Part shown: piece by piece, positions 22,447 to 31,310 of the stretch
How the letters are laid out: every line of letters begins with the position of its first letter
How positions within the stretch are numbered: the first letter of the stretch is position 1
IMG/VR virus record: IMGVR_UViG_3300025769_000336
Location: 1-37,354 of that record
DNA length: 37,354 nucleotides
Source: a virus
Strand: one strand, 5' to 3'
Translations under genes and position numbers: made by a program
The notes under the pieces: model-generated
The model's database searches: none
Seen by the model: only the letters and a program-made list of their open reading frames with translations
Told to the model about the DNA's origin: nothing

Positions 22447-23346
22447 ATGGCAAGTGGATTATCACTATCGTCAAGTTCAAGTCTTTCAGATATGTCTAAT
22501 ATTGTTATTGCTTCTGCAATTTCAAACATAGAACCTGCTGGCCCTACAAACCAGTTGGTAGCAAGGTATGACATCCCTCAGGGTGCAAAGCAAGTTAACA
22601 TTCCATTATGGGGTAGAAACGATGCTGTAGCAGTTACTGAAGGTATTGACATATCAGCTCCGCAACAGCTTTCTGTTACTGTAACAAGCGTAACAGCTTC
22701 TGAACACGGAATCATGACTTTCGTATCTGATAGATTAGCAAGACAAAACAACGATGACATACTTGCACACGTTGGAGAAGTACAAGGTGGTGCTTTAGGA
22801 AGATTACTAGAAAGTGATCTTACTACTCTGTTCGATGGGTTTTCAAACTCAATCGGTGCAGCAGGAAGCTACCTTACTTACTACCACGTTGCAGGTGCAG
22901 TCTCATACTTAAAAACAGACAACAACGCTTCTTTTGGAATGGCTCCAGGTCAAGCTAGTGGTGTATTCCACCCAGAGCAGATCAGAGCTTTCGTACAAGA
23001 AGTAACAGGTATCCAAGGTGGAGGTACTACTGGTATGGCGGCACAGCCTATTCCAGAAGGTATTACTGCTGAAGTGGTACAAAACTACTTTAGAGGAAAC
23101 GAAAGAGCTTTCGGTGTTCCAATTTACCAATCAGGTGTATTGACACGAGATGGTTCTGGTGACTCTAAGGGTGCAGTATTCGTTCCACAAGCATTAGCAT
23201 TAGCTATGGCTCATGAAATGGAAGCTGAAGAAGAAAGAGATGCTTCATTAAGAGGTACTGAGATGGTAATGGTTGGTGAATGGGGAGAAGCTGAAGTAGC
23301 TGATCCTTGGGGTGTTGAAATGCTCGGTGCATCAGACGCACTATAG
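22447..23346 (+). CDS. Major capsid protein, HK97 fold likely
   Basis: A 299-residue protein after the scaffold. An N-terminal helical arm is followed by an extended E-loop-like region (QGAKQVNIPLWGRNDAVAVT), a helical P-domain with the spine-like SDLTTLFDGFS region, a Gly-rich loop (TGIQGGGTTGMAA) and a C-terminal beta part with GVLTRDGSGDSKGAVFVP. The codon choice uses more C-ending codons (AAC, TAC, TTC, CAC) than neighbouring genes, as expected for the most abundant protein. Length fits a small HK97-type capsid without a fused protease; no maturation protease is seen. Confidence 0.85.
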   Translation: MASGLSLSSSSSLSDMSNIVIASAISNIEPAGPTNQLVARYDIPQGAKQVNIPLWGRNDAVAVTEGIDISAPQQLSVTVTSVTASEHGIMTFVSDRLARQNNDDILAHVGEVQGGALGRLLESDLTTLFDGFSNSIGAAGSYLTYYHVAGAVSYLKTDNNASFGMAPGQASGVFHPEQIRAFVQEVTGIQGGGTTGMAAQPIPEGITAEVVQNYFRGNERAFGVPIYQSGVLTRDGSGDSKGAVFVPQALALAMAHEMEAEEERDASLRGTEMVMVGEWGEAEVADPWGVEMLGASDAL

Positions 23347-23354
23347 GAGATTAG

Positions 23355-23678
23355 ATGACTACCCAACAACAGGATTACTATACTAAAATGATCGACAGCA
23401 ATGAAGATCACTTGTATACAACTATCTTTGATGCAGTTAGTGGAGATGCTTTTCGTGTTAAAACGGAGAGGGTTGGACATTACTTATCAAAGGTAAAAAG
23501 GCAGTCTGTGTTGAAGGGTGAACAATTAGTTTTCTCTGGCGAGTACATACCAGCATTCGTCAAAACCAAACAAGAAATTATTGGTTCTCCGTCTTCCAGC
23601 AAGGCCGATAGGGTTGCTCCTATTAGTCAAGTTAAAGCTGGGAAACGAAGAAGAGGTAGGAGAGGTAGAAAGAAATGA
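23355..23678 (+). CDS. Small head protein with arginine-rich tail
   Basis: A 107-residue protein eight bases after the capsid stop, with GGAG before its ATG. The body (KMIDSNEDHLYTTIFDAVSG) is unassigned; the C-terminus is strongly basic (KAGKRRRGRRGRKK). It overlaps the next start by ATGA. A basic tail next to the capsid gene suggests DNA or capsid binding; head completion or decoration is inference. Confidence 0.65.
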   Translation: MTTQQQDYYTKMIDSNEDHLYTTIFDAVSGDAFRVKTERVGHYLSKVKRQSVLKGEQLVFSGEYIPAFVKTKQEIIGSPSSSKADRVAPISQVKAGKRRRGRRGRKK

Positions 23679-24055
23679 CTACTCAATCAACAGACAGATG
23701 GGAAACCATCATAAAAGAACTTAAGTTTGAGAATAAATGGAATATTACTCTTGAGAAACATCTTGAGGATAATAAACTAACTGAACTTCCTGAACCTGAG
23801 TGGTCTGATGATCCTACTATGGCTTACATATACCTGCCTGCAAAATCGCTGAATGGTGAGCTTGTTAGGATGGACAAAACCAAAGCACGAATGTTTCCAG
23901 AAAGCATCGTTGGGTATCTTGAGAAAGGCGGACTGATGAAGCTCCCTGCAAAGGTTGAAGCATCTCAGAGATCGCAAAAAGATGAGCAGCTCCCCAAGAT
24001 GGAAACGGAGAAACCAAAACCTCAAAAAATAAAATTACCTAAAATAGGAGAATAA
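23675..24055 (+). CDS. Head-region protein of unknown function
   Basis: A 126-residue, charged protein with Trp-rich start (DRWETIIKELKFENKWNI), a middle beta part (MAYIYLPAKSLNGELVRM) and a lysine/proline-rich end. It is coupled to the preceding gene by ATGA and immediately followed by the next gene. Not recognised. Confidence 0.6.
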   Translation: MTTQSTDRWETIIKELKFENKWNITLEKHLEDNKLTELPEPEWSDDPTMAYIYLPAKSLNGELVRMDKTKARMFPESIVGYLEKGGLMKLPAKVEASQRSQKDEQLPKMETEKPKPQKIKLPKIGE

Positions 24056-24388
24056 ATGAGTGTAGGAACTTTACAATACAGTTCAGTTAATACGCAAGAT
24101 ATTGCAGCAGGTGACTTTACAATCACAGCAGCTACTGACAAATACCAAAACTGGGACCCCGCAGGTTCTGGCAGAACAGTTGATCTACTATATGTAGACA
24201 CTTCTGAAACTGGCGTAACTACTTCGCTTGGTGACATTTGGATTAGGAACACAGCTGATGCAGCAGAAGCTATCACACTTAGAGATGGTAACAACTCTGA
24301 TGCAGCAATTTGCGTTATTGAACAAAACTTACAAGCACACGTTAGATGGAACGGATCAAACTGGACATCTACTACAGGTGCTACATAA
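24056..24388 (+). CDS. Small beta-rich head protein, possible decoration protein
   Basis: A 110-residue protein of Ser/Thr/Ala/Asp-rich beta strands (DFTITAATDKYQNWDP, TVDLLYVDT) without long helices. GGAG precedes the start. Size, composition and position in the capsid cluster suit a capsid decoration or head-fibre subunit; this is inference. A strong stem-loop follows. Confidence 0.5.
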   Translation: MSVGTLQYSSVNTQDIAAGDFTITAATDKYQNWDPAGSGRTVDLLYVDTSETGVTTSLGDIWIRNTADAAEAITLRDGNNSDAAICVIEQNLQAHVRWNGSNWTSTTGAT

Positions 24389-24405
24389 AGATAATTAATA
24401 GTAGG

Positions 24406-24438
24406 GAGAGGGTTCTCTGGCATATAAAGTACCCTCTC
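24406..24438 (+). terminator. Stem-loop between head genes
   Basis: Perfect 8-bp arms GAGAGGGT (24406-24413) and ACCCTCTC (24431-24438), loop 17 nt, followed only by TTTG. It could be a partial terminator that lowers expression after the abundant capsid transcripts, or an RNA processing or stability element. Confidence 0.55.
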
Positions 24439-24457
24439 TTTGCTTGAAGGAGAGAAG

Positions 24458-24763
24458 ATGGCATTTGGACATCAGAAATTAACAGTCGATGCAACAGTAA
24501 GATCACTTACAGTACCTTCTGACGTTAACTTTGCACAAGTAAAAGTTGAAACAGCAGCAATTAGGTACAGACTAGATGGTACAGATCCAGCAACTGCTGA
24601 GGGTGTATTAGTTAGTGCAGGTGATGCTTTTACTATATATGGCAACGATACGCTTAAGAATATTAAAATGGTTGAAGCTACAAGCACAGATGCAGTTATA
24701 AACGTATCTTATGGAACTGCAAACACAGGTATTCACGGCGTTGTTATAAATACGGCTGCGTAG
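24458..24763 (+). CDS. Small beta-rich virion protein
   Basis: A 101-residue protein. The ATG at 24458 with GGAGAGAAG before it is preferred over an in-frame TTG at 24440 inside the stem-loop end. It consists of short strands (LTVDATVRSLTVPSDVNFAQ) and ends in a Gly/Asn-rich segment. A segment YRLDGTDPATAEGVLVSAGD resembles small phage surface or lattice proteins with a carbohydrate-binding look. Decoration protein is a guess. Confidence 0.5.
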   Translation: MAFGHQKLTVDATVRSLTVPSDVNFAQVKVETAAIRYRLDGTDPATAEGVLVSAGDAFTIYGNDTLKNIKMVEATSTDAVINVSYGTANTGIHGVVINTAA

Positions 24764-24764
24764 T

Positions 24765-25232
24765 ATGGGTAAATACAACAAGTCGAATAAAAATAATATA
24801 TTTAAAGAAGAACCTGAGATATCAGTTTCAGAACATTCTGTCCTTAAAAACGGCAAGAAGATGAAAATGGTAATACCTGAAGGTAAGATTGGTTATGGTG
24901 ATACAGAATCTCATGCCCAAATGGCAGCAGATTTAGCCACTAAACATTCTGAAGACACTAAAGCTGGTGAAAAAGTTTATGAAGAAGTCAGAAAACATCG
25001 TGAATCTCCTAATAGAGGTACAACCATTGAACAAAACAGGATTAACATGGCCAAGCAAAAGATGGCTGGAAGGATGCCTGTAATCCAAAGTTTTAACATC
25101 CAGGATCCTGTAACAGGACAAGTTATAGCTCAAGAGTTTTTATTTATGAAAACAGATAGGTCTGGTTTGACTAGACCTCTTAAGATTAGAGTAGACGTAC
25201 AATCAGGTAAAACAACGGAGGTTCCAATATAA
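24765..25232 (+). CDS. Virion-associated protein of unknown function
   Basis: A 155-residue basic protein with lysine/asparagine-rich start (KYNKSNKNNIFKEE), a helical middle and a beta C-terminus (VIQSFNIQDPVTGQVIAQEF). The stop overlaps the next start (TAATG). Not recognised; a head-completion or connector role would suit its position. Confidence 0.55.
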   Translation: MGKYNKSNKNNIFKEEPEISVSEHSVLKNGKKMKMVIPEGKIGYGDTESHAQMAADLATKHSEDTKAGEKVYEEVRKHRESPNRGTTIEQNRINMAKQKMAGRMPVIQSFNIQDPVTGQVIAQEFLFMKTDRSGLTRPLKIRVDVQSGKTTEVPI

Positions 25233-26575
25233 TGGCAACTACAACTCTTGACAATCTATTACCTCAGTTTGGAAGAGCTATTGGAGCTTTTATAGGTTCA
25301 TTTACTACTACAACTGCTATTGCAGCAAACACATCAGTTGTTTCTACAGAGCTTACAGACTCTGGTTTTAATAATGACGATGCACTTAATGACAGCTTTA
25401 TTAAAATAACAAGTGCCAATAATGATGATACTGTAAGGCGTGTAACGGACTATACAGCGAGTTCTGGCACAATTACTGTATCAGGTACTAGTTTGACATC
25501 AGATAGCAGTACACAGGCTACTTTTGAGATTTATAGATATGATCCTAATCAACTTAGAGACTCAATTAATGATGCAAGGTTTAATGTTTTTCCAAGATTG
25601 TACAAGGAAGTTAACGACAGAACTTTAGCTTTAGCAGACAGTCAGTTTAAATACGCAAGACCTACAAGTATTGCACAAGGATATGTAAGGCAAGTATATG
25701 AAGAGACAAGAATAGATGTGAACAGCTACGGAAACAACATTGTTGGAACCCTTAACTGTGACTTTGAAACATGGACAGACTCAACTACACCTGCTGACTG
25801 GGTAAACGATAGTTTTACAAGCATTACACAAGAAGCAGAGACTACATCACCAGACAACTACATGGTGTTTGCTGGTTCAAACTCAGCACAATTTCAAGTT
25901 GCAGCAAGTTCTGTCAACACAGCTTTGCTTACAGTTCCAAGCGGAACCAACTATAAAGGTGAAGAAATAAACGTAGGTGTGTGGGTATATTCAAAGACTG
26001 CATCAAGAGTATCAGCTTGCATACAAATAGATTCTGATTCCATATCAACAGGAACTACACATTCTGGAGGTGGATGGGAAAGATTAACTCACACCTTAGA
26101 TGCAAAAGATTTAGCAACAAGCATTAAAGTTGGATTACACGTTACAAGTGCATCCGATGCTTTCGTATTTTATGCAGATGAACTTATTGCTACTTCAGGT
26201 CAAAGCGAAATACCAAGTCACGTTGGAGCTCCTTTACTAGACTGGAGAGAAGAAGGTGACAATATTTTAGTAAGAAGTTCTATATCAGGTACAGACAGAA
26301 GTCTGCACGTCAGGGGAATGGGTGTGCTTTCGGCCCTATCTTCTGGCTCTGACACTATGGAAATAGACCAACAACAAGCTAGGTTGTTAATTAATCAAGC
26401 AGCAGCGTTGTGGTTCCAGCAAGATATAGACCAATTAGACATAGCTGACTTAAATGCAGCACAACGAAGGCAAACTCATTTTCAGAATCTTGTAAATCAA
26501 GGTCATGGATCAATGGCACCACTAGCTCTAATGAAAGGTGTTGTTAATGCTATAGGTGGTGGAGGTAATTATTAA
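25232..26575 (+). CDS. Connector-like protein with jelly-roll insert
   Basis: A 447-residue protein. The N-terminal part ends in a helical segment YDPNQLRDSINDARFNVFPR typical of podovirus head-tail adaptors. Residues about 170-325 form a separate beta domain beginning CDFETWTDSTTPADWV and containing ALLTVPSGTNYKGEEINV and GWERLTHTLDAKDLATSI, close to the carbohydrate-binding jelly-roll pattern. The C-terminal helix bundle resumes (QQARLLINQAAALWFQQDID). A sugar-binding insert in a connector would be exposed on the neck. Stop and start overlaps (TAATG) bind it to both neighbours. Confidence 0.55.
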   Translation: MATTTLDNLLPQFGRAIGAFIGSFTTTTAIAANTSVVSTELTDSGFNNDDALNDSFIKITSANNDDTVRRVTDYTASSGTITVSGTSLTSDSSTQATFEIYRYDPNQLRDSINDARFNVFPRLYKEVNDRTLALADSQFKYARPTSIAQGYVRQVYEETRIDVNSYGNNIVGTLNCDFETWTDSTTPADWVNDSFTSITQEAETTSPDNYMVFAGSNSAQFQVAASSVNTALLTVPSGTNYKGEEINVGVWVYSKTASRVSACIQIDSDSISTGTTHSGGGWERLTHTLDAKDLATSIKVGLHVTSASDAFVFYADELIATSGQSEIPSHVGAPLLDWREEGDNILVRSSISGTDRSLHVRGMGVLSALSSGSDTMEIDQQQARLLINQAAALWFQQDIDQLDIADLNAAQRRQTHFQNLVNQGHGSMAPLALMKGVVNAIGGGGNY

Positions 26576-29073
26576 TGTCTAACTCTCCCTACAGTTCGGA
26601 TATTGTATTAAGTAAAACTGATGGTTCTACAAACAAGATAGGCCTAAAGTTATTTAGAGATGCACCGAATGTGCCTGGAGGATGGAAGATAGACCATGTG
26701 TCACCAGCTCCTCCAAGACAAGTTAGTGATTCGGCAAACTACCAGCAACAATCACCTGACATAGGTTTAGTTCTTGACCAAGACTCTTGGCATCGTGGAT
26801 TTGGTGCATCAACTATATCTAGGTTCGGTACTGCTACTGAAGCTAACAGAGCTAGAGCAAGATATGGTTATTCTGATGGAGTTCTTGCAATGTTTAGAGG
26901 TGAACTTACTTTAGGTTACCTTACAGACGAATCAGATATTTTAATTAAAAATGGTAGATTTGAAAATTTAGATAGCACAAGTGCCTATGACATGAGTGAC
27001 TATACGACATCAAATATTACTCTTGCATCAACCTCTACTTATGTTAAAAATGGCGATAGAGGTGCTACACTAACTGCAACAGCAGATGGTGGTTACATAG
27101 AACAGACTATTAACTCACCTACTTTATTTCAAAGCAAAAAACTTTTTGCACATTGTTATCTTAGAAGAATATCTGGTTCAGGGAACGCAACTCTACAGAT
27201 TATAGATTCAGCAGGAACTACGTCAGCAACAGCAATTACAGAAACTTCAGCGTTTACAGGAGCAGTTACATCAAGAACTATTGATGGTAGTGCAAGTTCT
27301 ATAAAGGTTAGAATACTTTTATCTAAGAGTGGTGATGTATTTGCATTAGATGATCTTGCTGTTTTTCCTGAAGGTGGTGCAACTTGGACTGAACCACAAG
27401 AATTTGGTGGCAACATATATGCAGGTTGTGGAAGAACAATCTTTAAATGGGATGATACTAACGAAATATTTAATGCAGTTTACTACGATGCAGCTTACGC
27501 AATTACAGACCTTATTAGTTTTGATGGAGCATTGTATGCAGGTAGAGGTACAAGTGCAGTATATTTAAGAAGTACAGACGGCACTACTTGGGCCGCACCT
27601 GCCACTAATACTGGCAACGCTAGGTTTGCAGAATTTTTTGCAAGAGCTCGTAATGCAAGTGGAGACTTGGCTTTATTTAAAAACAGAACTAATCAAATCT
27701 CTGTATCTACAGATCCAAGTGACACAGCAAACTGGGGAAGCGAAATAAAATGCGGTGACTCAGACAGAAACATAACTAATTTATTTTCAGCAAACGATAG
27801 GTTGTATGTAGGAAGAGAAGATGGACTTTTCCAATACTCAAGAACAGCAAACAAATTTCTTGATTTGCAACCTGAAGCAAACTTATTTCCAGACGATTCA
27901 AACTTTAAAGCAGCCCAAGGTAGATCAGGTGCAATTTTTGCAGGTGGTGGAGACCAATCATTTTTTAGAATAGATGTTGGTAACTTTGATGGCTCATACG
28001 TTTGGACAGATTTATCTTACATATTTAAAGCTCCTGCATTTAGAGGATTTGGTGGAAGAGTTACAGCTCTAACACAGGATAGAAATAACCTCTTTGTCGC
28101 ACTAGCAGATGATTTAGCATCTGAGAGTTCAGGTTTCCCATACACTTTCCCGTTTTCTTTTGCAGGAGCAAACTTATCAAGAACAGTAAAACTTTTATCA
28201 GTTAGAACTCAACAGGAAGAACCTGGTGCAGCAACAGAAGATGTGCCACACACAGTTGCAAGTTTTGACGTATCTACTATTAACGCTATGGGTAAGTTTA
28301 AAGGTAGCGACAGAATGAGTTTATTTGTTCTTGGCAATTTACTTAACGATGATAGTGCTGATTCTAATAACCAATTAGAACCTAGAGCATTTAGAATAAG
28401 AATGCCGATTAGGAACGAAAACCCTGCACTTAACTCAGTTGCAGAACACAAGTTATCAGGTCAATTTTATACACCATTTATTAACTTTAACTACCCTGAT
28501 ATAAACAAATCTGCAATCAAATTAACTTTGACAGGTACAAATTTAAGTTCAAATAAGACTGTTACAGTATTTTATAAAACAGACGATGATACAGACAACG
28601 ACAATATTGGTTGGAATACATGGGGATCAGACGGAATATTTAGTAGTACAGGCCAAACTGTAGCTGGTACATTTAGTTCAGCTTTAGTAAATTTTGATCG
28701 TATTAGATTTAAATTGGTTTTTGCTACAGATGAAATGTCTGTGTCACCAAGAATAAACTCACTTGTTTTCCATGCTGCTTGGAATCCGATTGATTACAGG
28801 AGGTGGACAGCAGTAATTAAATTAACAGACAAAAGGTCAATGCAACTAAGAAGAGTAAGGACAAGCACAGTATTGTCAACAGATGTATCTAGTTTAGAGA
28901 CACTTAGGAAAGAACCTTTTGTACAACTACAAGATCCAGACGGATCAACACATTTTGTTAACCTTAAATACCAAGATGCAATGACATCTTCCAGGGTTTA
29001 TGCAACTCGTGGGGTTGCACCTGACCAAACAAGATTGTTAACATTAGAAATGACGGAGGTAAAAACTACATAA
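26575..29073 (+). CDS. Beta-propeller-like tail nozzle candidate
   Basis: An 832-residue protein. Residues about 120-265 repeat the jelly-roll pattern of the preceding protein (starting NGRFENLDSTSAYDMSDYTT). Then come several blade-like repeats with YAG, GR and a DG turn (NIYAGCGRTIFKW, ALYAGRGTSAVYLRSTDGTT, RLYVGREDGLFQYS, AIFAGGGDQSFF). T7-type gp12 nozzle proteins are beta-propellers, which with the neighbour order supports a tail-tube role. The C-terminal 120 residues (VIKLTDKRSMQLRRVRTS) look like a beta attachment domain. Assignment is by repeat pattern. Confidence 0.55.
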   Translation: MSNSPYSSDIVLSKTDGSTNKIGLKLFRDAPNVPGGWKIDHVSPAPPRQVSDSANYQQQSPDIGLVLDQDSWHRGFGASTISRFGTATEANRARARYGYSDGVLAMFRGELTLGYLTDESDILIKNGRFENLDSTSAYDMSDYTTSNITLASTSTYVKNGDRGATLTATADGGYIEQTINSPTLFQSKKLFAHCYLRRISGSGNATLQIIDSAGTTSATAITETSAFTGAVTSRTIDGSASSIKVRILLSKSGDVFALDDLAVFPEGGATWTEPQEFGGNIYAGCGRTIFKWDDTNEIFNAVYYDAAYAITDLISFDGALYAGRGTSAVYLRSTDGTTWAAPATNTGNARFAEFFARARNASGDLALFKNRTNQISVSTDPSDTANWGSEIKCGDSDRNITNLFSANDRLYVGREDGLFQYSRTANKFLDLQPEANLFPDDSNFKAAQGRSGAIFAGGGDQSFFRIDVGNFDGSYVWTDLSYIFKAPAFRGFGGRVTALTQDRNNLFVALADDLASESSGFPYTFPFSFAGANLSRTVKLLSVRTQQEEPGAATEDVPHTVASFDVSTINAMGKFKGSDRMSLFVLGNLLNDDSADSNNQLEPRAFRIRMPIRNENPALNSVAEHKLSGQFYTPFINFNYPDINKSAIKLTLTGTNLSSNKTVTVFYKTDDDTDNDNIGWNTWGSDGIFSSTGQTVAGTFSSALVNFDRIRFKLVFATDEMSVSPRINSLVFHAAWNPIDYRRWTAVIKLTDKRSMQLRRVRTSTVLSTDVSSLETLRKEPFVQLQDPDGSTHFVNLKYQDAMTSSRVYATRGVAPDQTRLLTLEMTEVKTT

Positions 29074-31310
29074 TGGCAAATGAATTTCAACATAAGTCGG
29101 TAGGTTCTCAGATTACTCAAACTGAGTACGAACATACTGACGGAACAGGACATATATTTGATAGCCAAGCGGCAGGAGATTTAGCCTATGCTTCCTCAAC
29201 CACAGTTTTATCAAGACTTGGAATTGGCACAGCAGGTAAACTTTTGCAGGTAAACTCTGGTGCTACGGCTCCTGAATGGACAGCAGCAATTACAGGTGCT
29301 ACATCAATATTAAACACAGCATTAGTAGTTGGTAGAGATGCAGACAATGACATTGACTTTGCAACTGACAACACAATTTTATTTAGAGCTGAAGGTGCAG
29401 ACCAAATTAAACTTGTAAATGGTGCATTATTACCTGTAGCAGATGATGACATTGATTTAGGTTCATCTTCTTTGCAATTTAAAGATGGACACTTTGACGG
29501 CACAGTAGAAGCTGATGCAATTACAGTTGGGGGAACAGCAGTATTAACTGGTGGTGCAGAAACAGCAATTACCTCTATATTAAACACAAGTTTAGTTCTT
29601 GGTAGGGATGCTGATAACGATATAGATTTTGGCACAGATAACAATATTATTTTTAGAGCAGGTGCAGCAGACCAAATTAAGTTAATAGACGGAGTATTGC
29701 AACCAGTAACCGATTCTGACGTAGATTTAGGTACTACTGGAGTAAGATTTAAAGATGCGTTTATAGATACAGTAACAACTACAGGCGATGTAACTGTTGG
29801 TGGTGACTTGACTATAACAGGAGATGACCTAGTTATGGGAACTAACACATCAGGTATGTTGTTAATTGCAGATGGCACTAACTTTAACCCAACAGCAGTA
29901 ACAAGTTTATCTGCTATATCAAGCATTGATAATGCTGATACATTTTTAGCAATAGATAATACTGATGGAGCATTAAAAAAGGTTGCTAGAAGCGTAGTTG
30001 TATCAGGTCTTGCAACATCAAGTGCATTGTCAAATGTTGTTGAAGATACTGCACCACATCTTGGTGGTGATTTAGATGTACAAACTAACTCAATTATTAC
30101 TGATGCAAGTAATAGAAATATAAAATTAGCACCACATGGTACGGGTATAGTTGAAGTAAGGGGTAACACTAATTCTGGAAGTATTATATTAAATTGTGAA
30201 GATAACTCACATGGACAGACTATTAAAGCACAAGCTCATAGTGCATCTGTAACAAACACTCTTACATTGCCAGCAGGTGCAAGCTCAACTTTAGTATCTT
30301 TAGTATCAACAGATACCCTTACTAACAAAACATTAACTACACCAAAGATAGCAGAAATTGATTCACTTAGTTCAGGCAACATTGTTCTTGATGCTGAAGC
30401 AAACATAGAACTAAACGCAGATGGTGGAACAATTACATTTAAAGATGCAAGTGCATCACTAGGTACAATTACATCATCTGGATACTCTGGTACAGCAGCA
30501 GTAGCGACTACAGTTACAATTACAGATAACGAATCTACAGATGAAGATAATGCAATTATATTTACAGCAGGTGGTGATGTTGATGGTGGTAACATAGGCT
30601 TAGAATCAGATGGCACTTTAACATACAACCCAAGTACGGGTAAGGTAACTGCTACAGGTTTCGTAGGAACATTAACTGGTAACGTAACTGGTAACGCAAG
30701 TGGTACAGCAGCTACAGTAACTGGAGCAGCACAAAGCAACATTACTTCACTTGGAACACTTACTACTCTTACAGTAGATAATGTAATTACAAATGGCACA
30801 ACTATTGGTCACACTGACGATACAGACTTACTTACATTAGCAGATGGTTCTTTAACTCTTGCAGGTGATTTAACACTTGGTGATGATAAATCAATAACAC
30901 TTGGTGATGAAGGTCAAGTAATATTTAGTGATGTAGCACCATCAACTGACCATAGTGGAACAGGAATAGTTATCAAAGGCACACTTGCATCGGGTGTAAC
31001 GGCAGGAATGGTTGTTTATTTAAAGGCAGATGGAGAGTATGACCATGCTGATAAAGATGCAGAAAGCACAATGCCAGCAGTTGGAGTGGCTTTAGAAGCC
31101 GCAGGTAGTGATAAAAAAATATTAATATATGGTGTGTATGTTGATGCAAGTTTAAGCTTAACACGAGGTGAAGAACTATATGTAAGTGATGACGGAGCAG
31201 TAACTCATACAGTGCCTGGATCAGGAGATTTTTTACAACGAGTAGGTGTAGCATTAACAAGTACAAGCGTACTGTTTATGCCAAGCCTTGATGTTATAGA
31301 ACACGCATAA
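29073..31310 (+). CDS. Tail fibre or spike protein with internal repeats
   Basis: A 745-residue, Gly/Thr/Asp-rich, lysine-poor protein. A 90-residue unit occurs twice (residues 77-166 and 167-256), each with SILN, VGRDADNDIDF or LGRDADNDIDF, ADQIKL and IDLGSSSLQFKD-like turns. The middle has strand ladders with TLTNKTLTTPKI and GTLTGNVTGNASGT, common in marine phage fibres. The last 120 residues (HSGTGIVIKGTLASGVTAGM) form another beta domain. It starts MANEFQH, and the next gene starts MANEVTK. It probably trimerises and contacts the host surface. Confidence 0.7.
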   Translation: MANEFQHKSVGSQITQTEYEHTDGTGHIFDSQAAGDLAYASSTTVLSRLGIGTAGKLLQVNSGATAPEWTAAITGATSILNTALVVGRDADNDIDFATDNTILFRAEGADQIKLVNGALLPVADDDIDLGSSSLQFKDGHFDGTVEADAITVGGTAVLTGGAETAITSILNTSLVLGRDADNDIDFGTDNNIIFRAGAADQIKLIDGVLQPVTDSDVDLGTTGVRFKDAFIDTVTTTGDVTVGGDLTITGDDLVMGTNTSGMLLIADGTNFNPTAVTSLSAISSIDNADTFLAIDNTDGALKKVARSVVVSGLATSSALSNVVEDTAPHLGGDLDVQTNSIITDASNRNIKLAPHGTGIVEVRGNTNSGSIILNCEDNSHGQTIKAQAHSASVTNTLTLPAGASSTLVSLVSTDTLTNKTLTTPKIAEIDSLSSGNIVLDAEANIELNADGGTITFKDASASLGTITSSGYSGTAAVATTVTITDNESTDEDNAIIFTAGGDVDGGNIGLESDGTLTYNPSTGKVTATGFVGTLTGNVTGNASGTAATVTGAAQSNITSLGTLTTLTVDNVITNGTTIGHTDDTDLLTLADGSLTLAGDLTLGDDKSITLGDEGQVIFSDVAPSTDHSGTGIVIKGTLASGVTAGMVVYLKADGEYDHADKDAESTMPAVGVALEAAGSDKKILIYGVYVDASLSLTRGEELYVSDDGAVTHTVPGSGDFLQRVGVALTSTSVLFMPSLDVIEHA
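29301..29840 (+). repeat. Tandem duplication in the fibre gene
   Basis: Two in-frame copies of 270 bp (29301-29570 and 29571-29840). The encoded segments stay similar (SILNTALVVGRDADND against SILNTSLVLGRDADND) while many third bases differ, so the duplication is not recent. Confidence 0.75.

Noticed and set aside
29186-30169. 327-aa minus-strand frame
   Set aside because: It lies fully antisense to the fibre gene; it results from the repetitive Thr/Asp/Gly codon pattern. The same applies to 30236-30799 (minus).
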